Assembly: GCF_021026195.1 (NCBI RefSeq)
Contig: NZ_JAJNCT010000005.1
Location: 151,231-215,230 of the forward strand
Length of the DNA stretch: 64,000 nt
DNA from: Comamonas koreensis
Lineage (GTDB): Bacteria; Pseudomonadota; Gammaproteobacteria; Burkholderiales; Burkholderiaceae_C
Reading direction: 5' to 3'
The notes below the pieces were generated by a model, which was not told the DNA's origin, did no database searches, and worked only from the letters and a program-made list of their open reading frames with translations. The translations under genes were made by a program, and so were the position numbers. Below are positions 36,116 to 45,566 of the stretch, one piece after another; positions within the stretch are counted from its first letter, which is position 1; each line of letters starts with the position of its first letter.

Positions 36116-36967
36116 CTAGCCCCCAATACTGTCCGTTGAGCAACTAAGCGCCTCCCATTGCGCCAACTCTGCCTGCATGACGCTCAACTTGCCCCGCACC
36201 AGCTTCAGCGCATCACTGCCCAGCACCAGGTGTGCGGGCGGGCGCTCCACGGCGGTGGCAATGCGCAGCATCACGGCGGCGGCCTTGGCCGGGTCGCCTA
36301 GCTGCTTGCCGCTGGTGGCTTGGCGGCGTGCTCGCACCGGGTCAAACAGCATGTCATAGTCGCTGATGCTGCGGGGGGCGCGCACCATCGAGCGCCCAGC
36401 CCAGTCCGTCCGGAATGAGCCCGGAGCGACGGCGGTCACATCGATACCCAGCGCTGCCACCTCCTTGCCCAGCGCTTCAGAGATCCCTTCCAGCGCAAAC
36501 TTGCTGCCGCAGTAGTACGCAATACCCGGCATGGTGATAAACCCGCCCATTGACGTGATGTTGAGAATACGCCCCCGGCGGCGGGTACGCATAAAAGGGA
36601 GAAAGGCCTTGATGACAGCCACTGCGCCGAAGACATTGACGTCAAACTGCCGGCGCATATCCTCCAGCGGGCTCTCTTCCAGGATGCCTTCGTAGCCGTA
36701 GCCGGCGTTGTTGACGAGGACGTCCACCGGCCCGATTGCCATTTCCACGTCCTCGGCCACCTGCTCGACCGCCGCGTGGTCGCTGACATCCAGCTGCCGC
36801 GCTATCGCCTGGCTAGGGTGCAGGGCCTGGAATGCCTGCGCGTCTTCCGCGCTGCGCACGGTGCCGATGACGCGGTGCCCTGCTGCCAGCGCCGCCTGGG
36901 AAAGCGCCCGGCCAAAGCCGCTGCTGACGCCGGTGATAAAGAAAGTTTTAGGGGGTGAGTCGCGCAT
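36116..36967 (-). CDS. SDR oxidoreductase
   Basis: 283 residues: FITGVSSGFGRALSQAAL for the cofactor, NNAGYGYEG in the core, and catalytic YYCGSK followed by FALEGISEALGKEV. This subgroup (retinol dehydrogenase-like) has a longer C-terminus than the catabolic SDRs above. The start at 36967 leaves about 95 bp to the divergent AraC gene, its probable regulator. Confidence 0.92.
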   Translation of the reverse strand: MRDSPPKTFFITGVSSGFGRALSQAALAAGHRVIGTVRSAEDAQAFQALHPSQAIARQLDVSDHAAVEQVAEDVEMAIGPVDVLVNNAGYGYEGILEESPLEDMRRQFDVNVFGAVAVIKAFLPFMRTRRRGRILNITSMGGFITMPGIAYYCGSKFALEGISEALGKEVAALGIDVTAVAPGSFRTDWAGRSMVRAPRSISDYDMLFDPVRARRQATSGKQLGDPAKAAAVMLRIATAVERPPAHLVLGSDALKLVRGKLSVMQAELAQWEALSCSTDSIGG

Positions 36968-37062
36968 GCTTGCTCCTGAAGGTACGAGGCCAAATGGTAG
37001 GCAAGCACGCGGCATTCAGAAATGGCGTACGCTATCCGGTCATTGCCTATTCCTACACGACG

Positions 37063-38013
37063 ATGACTTCCAACCCCAGGCACCGCATGGCCGCCCTGTT
37101 GTCCAATTTAGCGATCAATGAGGGCTATACCCTGAGCCCCCTGCCCGGCGTGCGCTGGTTGCGCAGCAACCGGCCGCTGGACGTTACGCCGGTGCTGTAC
37201 GAGCCGGGCATCGTCATCGTCTGCCAGGGGCGCAAGCGCGGTTGGCTGGGCGACCAGGAGTTTGTCTATGACGAGCAGCATGTGCTGGCCGTCGCCGTGC
37301 CCGTGCCCTTTGTCATGCAGACCGAAGCCAGCGCTGAGCGCCCCTTGCTGGCCATCTACCTGCGCCTGGATATGCAGCTGGCTGCCGACATCGCCATCCG
37401 GGTGGACGAACAGCTGCCCCATGCCACGCCGACCACGCCGATCAGGTCGATCAGGCCTTCCAGCCTGGTGTCCTCCAAGATGGATGCGCCCCTCGCCGAC
37501 GCAGTCACCCGCTTCTTGCAGGCCATGTCCCACCCGCTGGAAGCCCAGGTTCTCGGCCCCTCCATCTTGCGAGAGATCTACTTCCGTGTGCTGACCGGTG
37601 AGCAAGGCGAAACCCTGCGTGCCTCGCTCGCCGCGCAGGGCCGCTTCGGGCAAATTGGCCGCGCCATTCAGCGCATCCATCGCGAACACGCCAGCCCGCT
37701 GACCGTGGCAATGCTGGCAAACGAAGCGGGCTTGGGTGCAGCGGCCTTCCACAACCACTTCAAGGCCGTGACCCGCGTATCGCCAATGCAGTACCTCAAG
37801 TCCATCCGCCTGCACCAAGGGCGGCTGCTGATGATGCGGCGCGGTATGACCGCTGCTGCTGCGGCATCGGCTGTGGGTTACGAGAGCCCCTCCCAGTTCA
37901 GCCGGGAGTTCAAGCGCCTGTTCGGCCTTCCACCGCAGGCGGAGGTCGAGCGCATCAAGCATGCATTCGCACTGCCGCCGCTACCGGAGGGGCCTTTTGT
38001 GACCTCCCACTAG
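37063..38013 (+). CDS. AraC-family transcriptional regulator
   Basis: 316 residues. The N-terminal arabinose-binding-like domain (AraC_N type, with PGIVIVCQGRKRGWLGDQ and YDEQHVLAVAVPVPF) is followed by two helix-turn-helix motifs (LTVAMLANEAGLGAAAFHNH and AAAASAVGYESPSQFSREFK). I chose the ATG at 37063; another lies at 37087. Divergent from the SDR at 36116-36967, a pairing seen often with this AraC subgroup. Confidence 0.9.
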   Translation: MTSNPRHRMAALLSNLAINEGYTLSPLPGVRWLRSNRPLDVTPVLYEPGIVIVCQGRKRGWLGDQEFVYDEQHVLAVAVPVPFVMQTEASAERPLLAIYLRLDMQLAADIAIRVDEQLPHATPTTPIRSIRPSSLVSSKMDAPLADAVTRFLQAMSHPLEAQVLGPSILREIYFRVLTGEQGETLRASLAAQGRFGQIGRAIQRIHREHASPLTVAMLANEAGLGAAAFHNHFKAVTRVSPMQYLKSIRLHQGRLLMMRRGMTAAAAASAVGYESPSQFSREFKRLFGLPPQAEVERIKHAFALPPLPEGPFVTSH

Positions 38014-38244
38014 CCAACATGCATGGACGAGCGGCAGCCAGAAAGTAGGCCAGATGCGGCAGGTTCCCGCTTGCGTCCGGGCGCGCCACAGATTGTTGCT
38101 TTGCGTCTTCAGGTCACCGCAACTCAGCAGTTCTGGGCAGCTATCGAGGCACCGGGGGGCAAGGCGGCCCACAAGCCGCTGAATGGCGCGATGCAATAAC
38201 GCAAATGAATCGCATTATCCATAGATTGACTGCTATTTACATAT

Positions 38245-38263
38245 AATAAGAACCATTCTCATT
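38245..38263 (+). promoter_or_regulatory. Fur box upstream of the fecI-like gene
   Basis: AATAAGAACCATTCTCATT is a good match to the inverted-repeat Fur consensus and lies 20 bp before the sigma-factor start. Iron-replete Fur would repress the signalling operon. Confidence 0.85.
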
Positions 38264-38282
38264 TATTTCCCTCCCCAATACC

Positions 38283-38810
38283 ATGCAGCCAGGCACCGGC
38301 ATCCCGCCCTCACCCTCCGTCGATCCGGTGCAGGCCCTGTACGAGGCGCACCACAGCTGGCTGGTGGCCCGGTTGCGGCGCAAGCTGGGCTGCGCCTGGG
38401 ATGCGGCGGATCTGGCGCAGAACACCTTTGTGCGCGTGCTGGGCACCCAGCGCCAGCAACTGCAAGAGCTGCTGGAGCCGCGCGCCTACCTCACCACGAT
38501 TGCGCAGCGCCTGCTGTCCAACCACCTGCGGCGCCGGCAGATCGAGCGCGCCTACCTGGATGCGCTGGCCTTGCTGCCCGAGCCCGTGGCCCCGCCACCC
38601 GATGCGCAGCTGATGGTGCTGGAGACCCTGGTGGCGATTGACCGCTTGCTGGGCGGCCTGCCAGTCGTTGCCCGCAAGGCCTTTTTGCTGTGGCGGCTGG
38701 AGGATTTGACGCAGGAAGAAATTGCCCAGCAGCTGGGCATATCGCGCACCAGCGTGCGCCGCCACCTGGCCGCTGCGGCAGAGCGCTGCTATTTTGCGGA
38801 CCAGGCCTGA
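38283..38810 (+). CDS. ECF sigma factor, FecI-like
   Basis: 175 residues with sigma region 2 (DAADLAQNTFVRVL, then EPRAYLTTIAQRLLSNHLRR) and region 4 (LEDLTQEEIAQQLGISRTSVRRHL). It belongs to the iron-starvation FecI group, which directs transcription of a TonB receptor when the receptor signals through FecR. The order fecI-fecR-receptor and the Fur box in front are typical. The stop is immediately followed by the fecR start (TGAGATG). Confidence 0.93.
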   Translation: MQPGTGIPPSPSVDPVQALYEAHHSWLVARLRRKLGCAWDAADLAQNTFVRVLGTQRQQLQELLEPRAYLTTIAQRLLSNHLRRRQIERAYLDALALLPEPVAPPPDAQLMVLETLVAIDRLLGGLPVVARKAFLLWRLEDLTQEEIAQQLGISRTSVRRHLAAAAERCYFADQA

Positions 38811-38811
38811 G

Positions 38812-39873
38812 ATGGCCGCTCCCGACTACCGGCCCGGCGCGCTGCCGCTGGGCGCACAGGCCATGCCCACCCCCATACCCACTTCAGCGCCAACCACCAT
38901 CCCCCCAGCCGTGGCCCAGGCCGCCGTGCGCTGGCTGCTGGATCTGGAGCCGGGCGACAGCAGCAGCGCCCGCCGCAAGCGCCAGCAATGGCAAAGCTGG
39001 CTGGATGCCGACCCGCTGCACGCCCAGGCCTGGCAGCGCATTGCGCAGGTCGATGGCCAGTTGCGCGGCATGCCCACGGCGGTGGCGGTGCAGACCTTGG
39101 CATCGCCCGCCTTGTCGCGCCGCCATGCGGTGCGCCTGGCCGTGATGATGGGTGCCGGCGCCGGCGGCTTGCTGGCCTTGGGCAACAGCCCGCTGGGCCA
39201 GCAGGCCTGGCTCAGCGCCAGCGCTGATCTGTCCACCGCCACCGGCGAGCAACAGCGCACGGTGCTGGCCGATGGCACGCGCCTGCTGCTCAATACCGCG
39301 ACTGCGGTGGACCTGCGCTACAGCAGCAGCGAGCGCCTGATCGTGCTGCGCGCCGGCGAGATCCAGATCGAAAGCGCGGCCGACCCCAGCCCCGATCCTG
39401 TTACCGGCCAGCCCCGCCCTTTGCGCGTGCGCAGCAGCCAAGGCTGGGCGCGCGCCATTGGCACCCGCTTTACCGTGCGCCAGTATGCGGACGACACCTT
39501 GGTGCAGGTGCAAGAGGGCCAAGTAGAGCTGCAACTGCGCCACGACATGAGCCAGACCCTGCGCCTGGCTGCCGGCCAGCAAGGCCGCATCGCCGCCCAG
39601 CAACTGCTGCGCGAGGCCGCCGCCCCCGCTGCCGACCTGGCCTGGACCCAGGGCATGCTGGTGGCCGACGATATGCGCCTGGGCGACTTTATTGTCGAAC
39701 TGGCCCGCTACCGCCCCGGCCGCCTGCACTGCACGCCTGATGCCGCAGCGCTGCGCGTATCGGGCAGCTACCCCTTGGCGGATACCGACAAGGTGCTGGC
39801 AGCACTCAGCCGTGCCTTGCCGGTACGCATCAGCAGCCGCACGCGTTGGTGGGTGACGGTAGAGAAAAGTTAG
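38812..39873 (+). CDS. FecR-like anti-sigma regulator
   Basis: 353 residues. The N-terminal cytoplasmic domain has the DUF4880 pattern (VRWLLDLEPGDSSSARRKRQ, then WLDADPLHAQAW). One membrane helix is at about 104-122 (LAVMMGAGAGGLLALGNSPL region). The periplasmic FecR domain follows (DGTRLLLNTATAVDLRY, IGTRFTVRQYADDTLVQVQE). It passes the signal from the receptor's periplasmic domain to FecI. Start chosen at 38812, one base after the fecI stop. Confidence 0.93.
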   Translation: MAAPDYRPGALPLGAQAMPTPIPTSAPTTIPPAVAQAAVRWLLDLEPGDSSSARRKRQQWQSWLDADPLHAQAWQRIAQVDGQLRGMPTAVAVQTLASPALSRRHAVRLAVMMGAGAGGLLALGNSPLGQQAWLSASADLSTATGEQQRTVLADGTRLLLNTATAVDLRYSSSERLIVLRAGEIQIESAADPSPDPVTGQPRPLRVRSSQGWARAIGTRFTVRQYADDTLVQVQEGQVELQLRHDMSQTLRLAAGQQGRIAAQQLLREAAAPAADLAWTQGMLVADDMRLGDFIVELARYRPGRLHCTPDAAALRVSGSYPLADTDKVLAALSRALPVRISSRTRWWVTVEKS

Positions 39874-40003
39874 GGACCCTCTTCCATCGCGCATTCCAAA
39901 AAAAGATGGCCAATTGGCCCAACCCGCGTGTCAAGCCCTGCAGACGTGCCGCAAAACCATTGCGGCGCGCTGCAACCAGCTTGTACCAACCGGGACTCTC
40001 CGC

Positions 40004-42487
40004 ATGCTCCGCTCTCGCTTTTCTGCCCCCGCCACGCCCCGTGGCACCGCGCTCTCTGCCCATCTGCTGTGCCTTGGCATTGCCACCTGCGCCAGCTTGG
40101 CCGCATTGCCGCACGGCGCGCAGGCCCAGCCTTCTGTTAGCGCATCCTCCAGCGCTCCAGCCGCCCGCAGCTACTCCAGCCCCGCCGGCCCACTGGCCGC
40201 AGCACTCAACCGCCTGGGGCAAGAATCGGGCACCTTGATCTCCTTCGCGCCCGATACCGTTGCCGGCCTGCAAAGCCCCGGCGTGCAAGGCGCTGCTGAT
40301 GTGGGCCAGGCGCTTAGCAGCCTGCTGGCCGGCTTGCCGCTGCAGGCCCAGCGCGATGCCAGTGGCAGCTATGTGGTGCGCCGTGTGGCACAGGCCGCAG
40401 CACCGGCCGCAGTGGCCGCAAGCGCTGCAGAAGGTGCACCCAGCATCACACTGCCCGAGCTGCGCGTCACCGCCCAGGCCGAGCGCAGCGCTACCACCGA
40501 AGGCACCGGCAACTACACCATCCGCAGCACGGCGGCGGCCACCGGCCTGCAGCTGTCACCGCGCGAAACGCCGCAATCCGTCAGCGTGCTCACGCGCCAG
40601 CAGATCGAGGACCAAGGCATCACCAGCCTGGGCGAGGCCGCGCGCCACATCACCGGCATCTCGGCCATCAGCTCCGACAGCGACCGCACCGATCTGGACG
40701 CGCGCGGCTTCTACATCGACAACTACCAGTACGACGGCGTGCCCACCTATGTCGCCAATGATTTTTTTGGCGCTTCGATGCTCGACCCGATCCTGTATGA
40801 CCGCATCGAGGTGGTGCGCGGCGCCACCGGCCTGATGACGGGCGCCGGCAACCCCGGCGCCTCCGTCAACCTGGTGCGCAAACGCGCCAGCAGCAAAACC
40901 TTTACCGGCTCGGCCACGGTCAGCCTGGGCTCCTGGAACGAGCGCCGCGCCACCCTGGACCTGAGCACCCCCTTGACCGACGACGGCCGCATCCGCGCCC
41001 GCGTGGCCGCCATGGCCGATGCGCGCGACTCGCACCTCGACCGCTACCACACCCGCAACCGCGCACTGTTGGCCACGGTCGAAGCCGATCTGACCCCCGA
41101 CACCACCGCCTGGATCGGGCTGGAACACCAGGCCAAACGCCCCACCGGCGTTACCTGGGGGGGACTGCCCATGGTCTACCAGGATGGCAGTGCCACGCAC
41201 TGGCCGCGCTCCTTCAGCATTGGCGCCGATTGGACCGAATGGAACACCACCAGCAACACCACCTATGCCGGGCTGGAGCACCGCTTTGACAATGGCTGGT
41301 CCATCAAGGCCAACGCCAGCCGGCTCGATGCGGACTACACCTCCAAACTCTTCTACCTGCTGAACGAGCCCGACAAAAACACCGGCCTGGGCCTGGGCCC
41401 CTACCCCAACTACTCGCGCCAAAGCTTTGCGCAAAACAGCGGCAGCCTGCAGGCCACCGGGCCGTTTGATCTGCTGGGCCGCAAGCATGAGGCCGTTGTG
41501 GGCCTCACCGGCAGCCAGTCCAACTACGCCTATGGCAACCATGCCTACAAGGCCACGCCGGTGGGCAATATCTTTGAGTGGGATGGCTCCTACCCCGAGC
41601 CGGTCTGGGGCGCCTTCCGCCCGCTGGGCGACGACCGCACGCGCCAGACCGCCGTCTATGGCGCGCTGCGCCTGTCGCTGGCCGATGACCTCAAGCTCAT
41701 CATCGGCGGGCGCGAAACCCGCTGGCAAAGCCAGAGCCTGACGGAGACGCGCAAGCACAACGTCTTCACGCCTTACGCCGGCCTGCTGTATGACCTCAAC
41801 CCCACCTACACGGTCTACGCCAGCTACACCGACATCTTCCAGCCGCAGAACTACCAAGACACGCAGGGCCGCTACCTGGACCCTGTCACCGGCAAGTCGT
41901 ACGAGGCCGGCATCAAGGCCGCTTACCTGGATGGCAAGGTCAACGCCTCGCTGGCGGTGTTCCGCATCGCCCAGGACAATGTCGCCGTGCAAGACGGCGA
42001 CAACATGATTAGCGGCACCGGCAACCCGGCCTACCGGGGCGAGAAAGGCGTCACCAGCAAGGGCTTTGAGGCGGAGGTATCGGGCGAGCTGGCCCGGGGC
42101 TGGCAGCTGATTGCCGGCTTTGCCCGGGCCGATGCCCGCGCGGCCGACGACTCGCGCCTGCAATCGCAGCGCCCCAACAACATGGCCCACCTCTACACCA
42201 CCTACCGCCTGCCGGGCAACTGGAGCGCGCTCAAGGTCGGCGGCGGCCTCACCTGGCGCGGCGGCACCTACGCCACCACTACGACCTCGACCGATGTGCA
42301 AGCACGCCGGGACCAGGGCTCCATCACCCTGGCCAGCCTGATGGCCAACTACGACATCTCGCGCCAGCTGTCCGTGCAGCTCAATGTCAGCAACCTGTTT
42401 GATAAGACCTATTTCGACTTTGCTGGCAGCCAGATTTATTACGGCGCGCCGCGCAAGTTCACGTTGATGGCGAAGTACGAGTTTTAA
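40004..42487 (+). CDS. TonB-dependent siderophore receptor with N-terminal signalling domain (FpvA/FoxA-like)
   Basis: 827 residues. Signal peptide to about HGAQAQ. The secretin/TonB short N-terminal (STN) domain is at about 55-130 (GPLAAALNRLGQESGTLISF), which contacts FecR. The plug starts at about 185 (SPRETPQSVSVLTRQQIEDQ), and the barrel ends in FTLMAKYEF. The STN domain makes it a transducer as well as a transporter, matching the fecIR genes in front. Ferric siderophore specificity cannot be given. The start at 40004 gives the signal peptide; the frame is open further upstream. Confidence 0.93.
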   Translation: MLRSRFSAPATPRGTALSAHLLCLGIATCASLAALPHGAQAQPSVSASSSAPAARSYSSPAGPLAAALNRLGQESGTLISFAPDTVAGLQSPGVQGAADVGQALSSLLAGLPLQAQRDASGSYVVRRVAQAAAPAAVAASAAEGAPSITLPELRVTAQAERSATTEGTGNYTIRSTAAATGLQLSPRETPQSVSVLTRQQIEDQGITSLGEAARHITGISAISSDSDRTDLDARGFYIDNYQYDGVPTYVANDFFGASMLDPILYDRIEVVRGATGLMTGAGNPGASVNLVRKRASSKTFTGSATVSLGSWNERRATLDLSTPLTDDGRIRARVAAMADARDSHLDRYHTRNRALLATVEADLTPDTTAWIGLEHQAKRPTGVTWGGLPMVYQDGSATHWPRSFSIGADWTEWNTTSNTTYAGLEHRFDNGWSIKANASRLDADYTSKLFYLLNEPDKNTGLGLGPYPNYSRQSFAQNSGSLQATGPFDLLGRKHEAVVGLTGSQSNYAYGNHAYKATPVGNIFEWDGSYPEPVWGAFRPLGDDRTRQTAVYGALRLSLADDLKLIIGGRETRWQSQSLTETRKHNVFTPYAGLLYDLNPTYTVYASYTDIFQPQNYQDTQGRYLDPVTGKSYEAGIKAAYLDGKVNASLAVFRIAQDNVAVQDGDNMISGTGNPAYRGEKGVTSKGFEAEVSGELARGWQLIAGFARADARAADDSRLQSQRPNNMAHLYTTYRLPGNWSALKVGGGLTWRGGTYATTTTSTDVQARRDQGSITLASLMANYDISRQLSVQLNVSNLFDKTYFDFAGSQIYYGAPRKFTLMAKYEF

Positions 42488-42502
42488 AGTATTTACGACA
42501 AC

Positions 42503-42539
42503 AAAACAGCCCGCTGAGAAATTCAGCGGGCTGTTTTTT
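42503..42539 (+). terminator. Rho-independent terminator of the fecI-fecR-receptor operon
   Basis: AACAGCCCGCTGA pairs with TCAGCGGGCTGTT around a short A-rich loop and is followed by a run of six T. Confidence 0.93.
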
Positions 42540-43018
42540 ATTGGGCTCGTCGCGGCGGCTCAGCCGCATCCAACAGATGCACTTTGACGTGACCATACAG
42601 CGCATTACCATTCAAGCCCTGTTTTTACGCATCGCTATTTACGCCATTATCCAACTGTGGTCGCCAATTTTTACCAGACCTTGCGTATGCGGCTCCCATT
42701 CAGCGCCCCCTCCTACATGCAACCACTACCGATACTGCGTTTTGACCGCGATATTGCATAGCATTCCCAACACACTCATCATAATCATCAAGCTATATTG
42801 ACTATTTATAATCATCATACATTACTTAATTATAAATACGCAATCACCCATTGATAAAGTAGTTTTTAGCAAAATAATATTAAGCAGTGTTAGTCTGCCA
42901 AGGGTGCTTCCAAAGACACTAAACCCTCCATCCTTTTACATGGCTCTTAGATCTTTTGAATAACAGACAGCAGCCTATGCCTTGGATGATTTACCACACC
43001 ACGGAAATAAAGACCAAG
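42540..43018. other. AT-rich intergenic region, no gene seen
   Basis: About 480 bp, clearly lower in GC than the flanking genes, especially 42770-42960. Only short frames without family features are present. It probably holds the promoter of the first IPTL-type gene. Confidence 0.5.
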
Positions 43019-45055
43019 ATGAAAACTCCAAAACTCTCCCGCAGCGCCTATGCATCGCTCATTTGCTGTTTTATGGCAGCTGCGGCGCACGCCCAGTCCA
43101 TCATCCTCACGGGCGATACCACGCCAACGGGCGATTTGGGTGCCAGTTACCAAGGCACAGTCATCATGGTGGGCAACACCGGCAGTGGGACACTGGATAT
43201 TTTTCAAGGTGGAAATCTGTCCAACTCGCAGGCAGGCGTCCTCGGGGCAGCTGCAGGCGCATCTGGCACCGCCTCTCTATCTGGCACCTCCCTGTGGAGC
43301 CCTCAGCAACTGGTGGTGGGTCAAAACGGCACCGGTGTGCTGAATATACTCAGCGGCAGTCGGGTGAATGCGGCTGATATGTATATCGGCCTGGAGGCGG
43401 GCAGTACGGGCACGGTGACGTTGGATGGCGCTGGCTCCAGTGTGGAGCTTGCCCCTGGTGTCGAGAATGGTCTGCTGATTGGCAATAACCAAGGATCGGG
43501 CACATTGAGAGTACTCAATGGCGCCCAACTGCTTGCCCGCAATAGCCTGCATACGGCTACCGGCACCCCGGGGTCCAAAGCACTGATTCGGATCGACGGC
43601 CCAGGTTCATCCATTAACGTCACCAACGAGTGCAATCTGGGCATGACTGGCGAATCCCTCATGGAAATCACCAACGGTGGCAGCCTTCAGTGTCAGGCCA
43701 CGCAAATGGGATTCGGGCTTGTATTGATGGATGGAAGCGGCTCCAGACTGCACGTGGCAAACAATAGCTTGGCCATCGGAACCTCCGCGCCCCACAGTGA
43801 TGCCGTCTTGTCGGTTGATGAAGGCAGCAGTCTGGTGGTTGACGGGGGTATTCACCTGCCCTTGGTTTCAGGCGATACCAGTTCCTCCAGCAGAGGGGAG
43901 CTCACTATCGGGGGGAACATTATTCCCGGCAACCTGCAGGCCGATATTTTTTTTGGCGAGAATGGTTTGGGTGTTCTTAACATCGCCCAAAACTTTACAA
44001 CAGGGGGTTACAGGTTTTCACAGACCATTATTGGCCGCGGTACGGTCAATATATTTAATGGCACTACCACGTTTGCCAGAGAGTACGACTACGAAGGTAG
44101 CACCAACGTCAAGTCTGGGACGCTACGCGCTGGTCACGACAACAGCTTTAGCCGTAACTCTGACTTTACGGTGGACAACAACGGCACCTTGGATACGGAC
44201 ACCTTCAACCCTACCACGGGCAGCCTGAGCGTCACAGGTTTTGTGACCATGCAGTCCGGCGGTACCAGCAACGTATTAACGGTGGCAGGCAACTACACCA
44301 GCAATGGCGGCGCCCTTGCGATGAATACAGTGTTGGGTGCTGATGACTCAGCCTCGCAAAAGTTGGTCGTCAACGGCGATACCAGCGGCACAACGACCCT
44401 GCACATCAACAACCTGGGTGGCCTTGGCGCTCCCACCACAGGCAATGGCATCTTGGTGGTCGAAGTGGCAGGTGCATCCAACGGCGTCTTCAGCCTTCTC
44501 GAACCTGGGTATTTGGAAGTGGGTGAATTCCGCTACTTTCTGACCCAGGTAGGCAACCACTGGTACCTGCAAACCAGGACGCGAGATGGAGTATCAACCC
44601 CAGAAGTCAGCATAGCCTGCACACCGACGCAGCTGAGCGACGCAGACAACCAGGTGGCCACTTGCACCGTAACGCTAGCCGCTGCCCAGGAGACGGATCT
44701 ACCGATCAACCTGAACCTGCCCACCGATAGCCCGCGCTATACCAGCACCTGTACGACACCATTGGTAGTGGCCGCCAATTCCAGCAGCGCCACTTGCACC
44801 ATCACTGCTGTGCCCAACACCACCCCCAATGATGGCAATGTGACGGCACAACTTTCGGTGGCACCCCCAACGGTGCCAGATGCCTATGTAGCGGCAGGAG
44901 CCCCTGCACAGGTGGTCATCATGGATGCAGACACAACACGCCCCCCCACCAACCGGCCTGCGATACCCACGGTAGGCCCACTGGGGCTGGCGTTGATGGG
45001 GGTGCTGATCGGCATCATGGGGTTGGTTCGCTGCCGCAAGCACCGCAGTCGCTAA
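43019..45055 (+). CDS. Barrel-less autotransporter-like passenger with IPTL-CTERM-like tail (paralogue 1)
   Basis: 678 residues. Signal peptide (about 1-26, ending AAAAHAQ). A beta-solenoid of Gly-rich repeats (about 27-330; GTLDIFQGG, GVLNILSGS, GTLRVLNGA) leads to a PATR-like segment (about 345-400; NVKSGTLRAG) and a pertactin-like segment (about 440-520; KLVVNGDTSGTTTLHINNLGG). The four-cysteine module is at about 528-640. The tail (about 648-678) reads IPTVGPLGLALMG, a hydrophobic stretch, then Arg/Lys/His. No barrel follows. The start at 43019 matches the paralogues; an ATG at 42977 is possible. The protein is probably exported and processed at the tail by an exosortase-type enzyme not present here. 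Confidence 0.82.
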   Translation: MKTPKLSRSAYASLICCFMAAAAHAQSIILTGDTTPTGDLGASYQGTVIMVGNTGSGTLDIFQGGNLSNSQAGVLGAAAGASGTASLSGTSLWSPQQLVVGQNGTGVLNILSGSRVNAADMYIGLEAGSTGTVTLDGAGSSVELAPGVENGLLIGNNQGSGTLRVLNGAQLLARNSLHTATGTPGSKALIRIDGPGSSINVTNECNLGMTGESLMEITNGGSLQCQATQMGFGLVLMDGSGSRLHVANNSLAIGTSAPHSDAVLSVDEGSSLVVDGGIHLPLVSGDTSSSSRGELTIGGNIIPGNLQADIFFGENGLGVLNIAQNFTTGGYRFSQTIIGRGTVNIFNGTTTFAREYDYEGSTNVKSGTLRAGHDNSFSRNSDFTVDNNGTLDTDTFNPTTGSLSVTGFVTMQSGGTSNVLTVAGNYTSNGGALAMNTVLGADDSASQKLVVNGDTSGTTTLHINNLGGLGAPTTGNGILVVEVAGASNGVFSLLEPGYLEVGEFRYFLTQVGNHWYLQTRTRDGVSTPEVSIACTPTQLSDADNQVATCTVTLAAAQETDLPINLNLPTDSPRYTSTCTTPLVVAANSSSATCTITAVPNTTPNDGNVTAQLSVAPPTVPDAYVAAGAPAQVVIMDADTTRPPTNRPAIPTVGPLGLALMGVLIGIMGLVRCRKHRSR

Positions 45056-45120
45056 GGCTAAGCCTGGAGCAGGCGTGTATGCCACGTTGCAGGGCACACC
45101 ACGCCGTTGAACGCCCACAA

Positions 45121-45153
45121 AAAAGCCCGCTGTCAAGAAAACAGCGGGCTTTC
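45121..45153. terminator. Bidirectional hairpin terminator
   Basis: AAAGCCCGCTGT and ACAGCGGGCTTT form a 12-pair stem, with A before and T after. It serves the passenger gene on the plus strand and the convergent PRC-barrel gene. Confidence 0.9.
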
Positions 45154-45209
45154 GGCTACCGGGCTCCAGGCAATGGCTCTACCCGGTCAAGGGCTGGTCG
45201 CCCTGTGTC

Positions 45210-45566
45210 TTAGATCCAAGGCACGCCGTAGTATTCGTTCACCTTGCGGCCGTAGGCATCGTCATATTCCTGCGTGGTTTCACGCGCATAACGGGGTGCG
45301 CCTTCCAGCTGTTCCTTGGTGAGGGACACGACATAGCCGCCCAGGCCGGTGTCGTACTTCAGCGTTTCCCATGGCAGCGGGTACACGTCCGTACCCATGC
45401 CCAGAAAGCCGCCGAACTCCATCACGGCGTAGCGGACCTTGCCGGTCAGCTTGTCCAGCAGCAGGCTTTCCACCGAGCCCAGCTTGTCGCCATTGGGGTT
45501 GTAAACCTTGGTGCCTTGCACCTTGTCCGAAGAGATCACGCTCGATGCAGTGTTGACGGTGTTCAT
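45210..45566 (-). CDS. PRC-barrel domain protein
   Basis: 118 residues with a PRC-barrel: KVYNPNGDKLGSVESLLLDK, TGKVRYAVMEFGGFLGMG, YPLPWETLKYD. A short Tyr-rich tail follows (YDDAYGRKVNEYYGVPW). Stand-alone PRC proteins are cytoplasmic and often linked to stress. CACAGGAGAACG precedes the ATG. It is convergent with the passenger gene. Confidence 0.93.
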   Translation of the reverse strand: MNTVNTASSVISSDKVQGTKVYNPNGDKLGSVESLLLDKLTGKVRYAVMEFGGFLGMGTDVYPLPWETLKYDTGLGGYVVSLTKEQLEGAPRYARETTQEYDDAYGRKVNEYYGVPWI

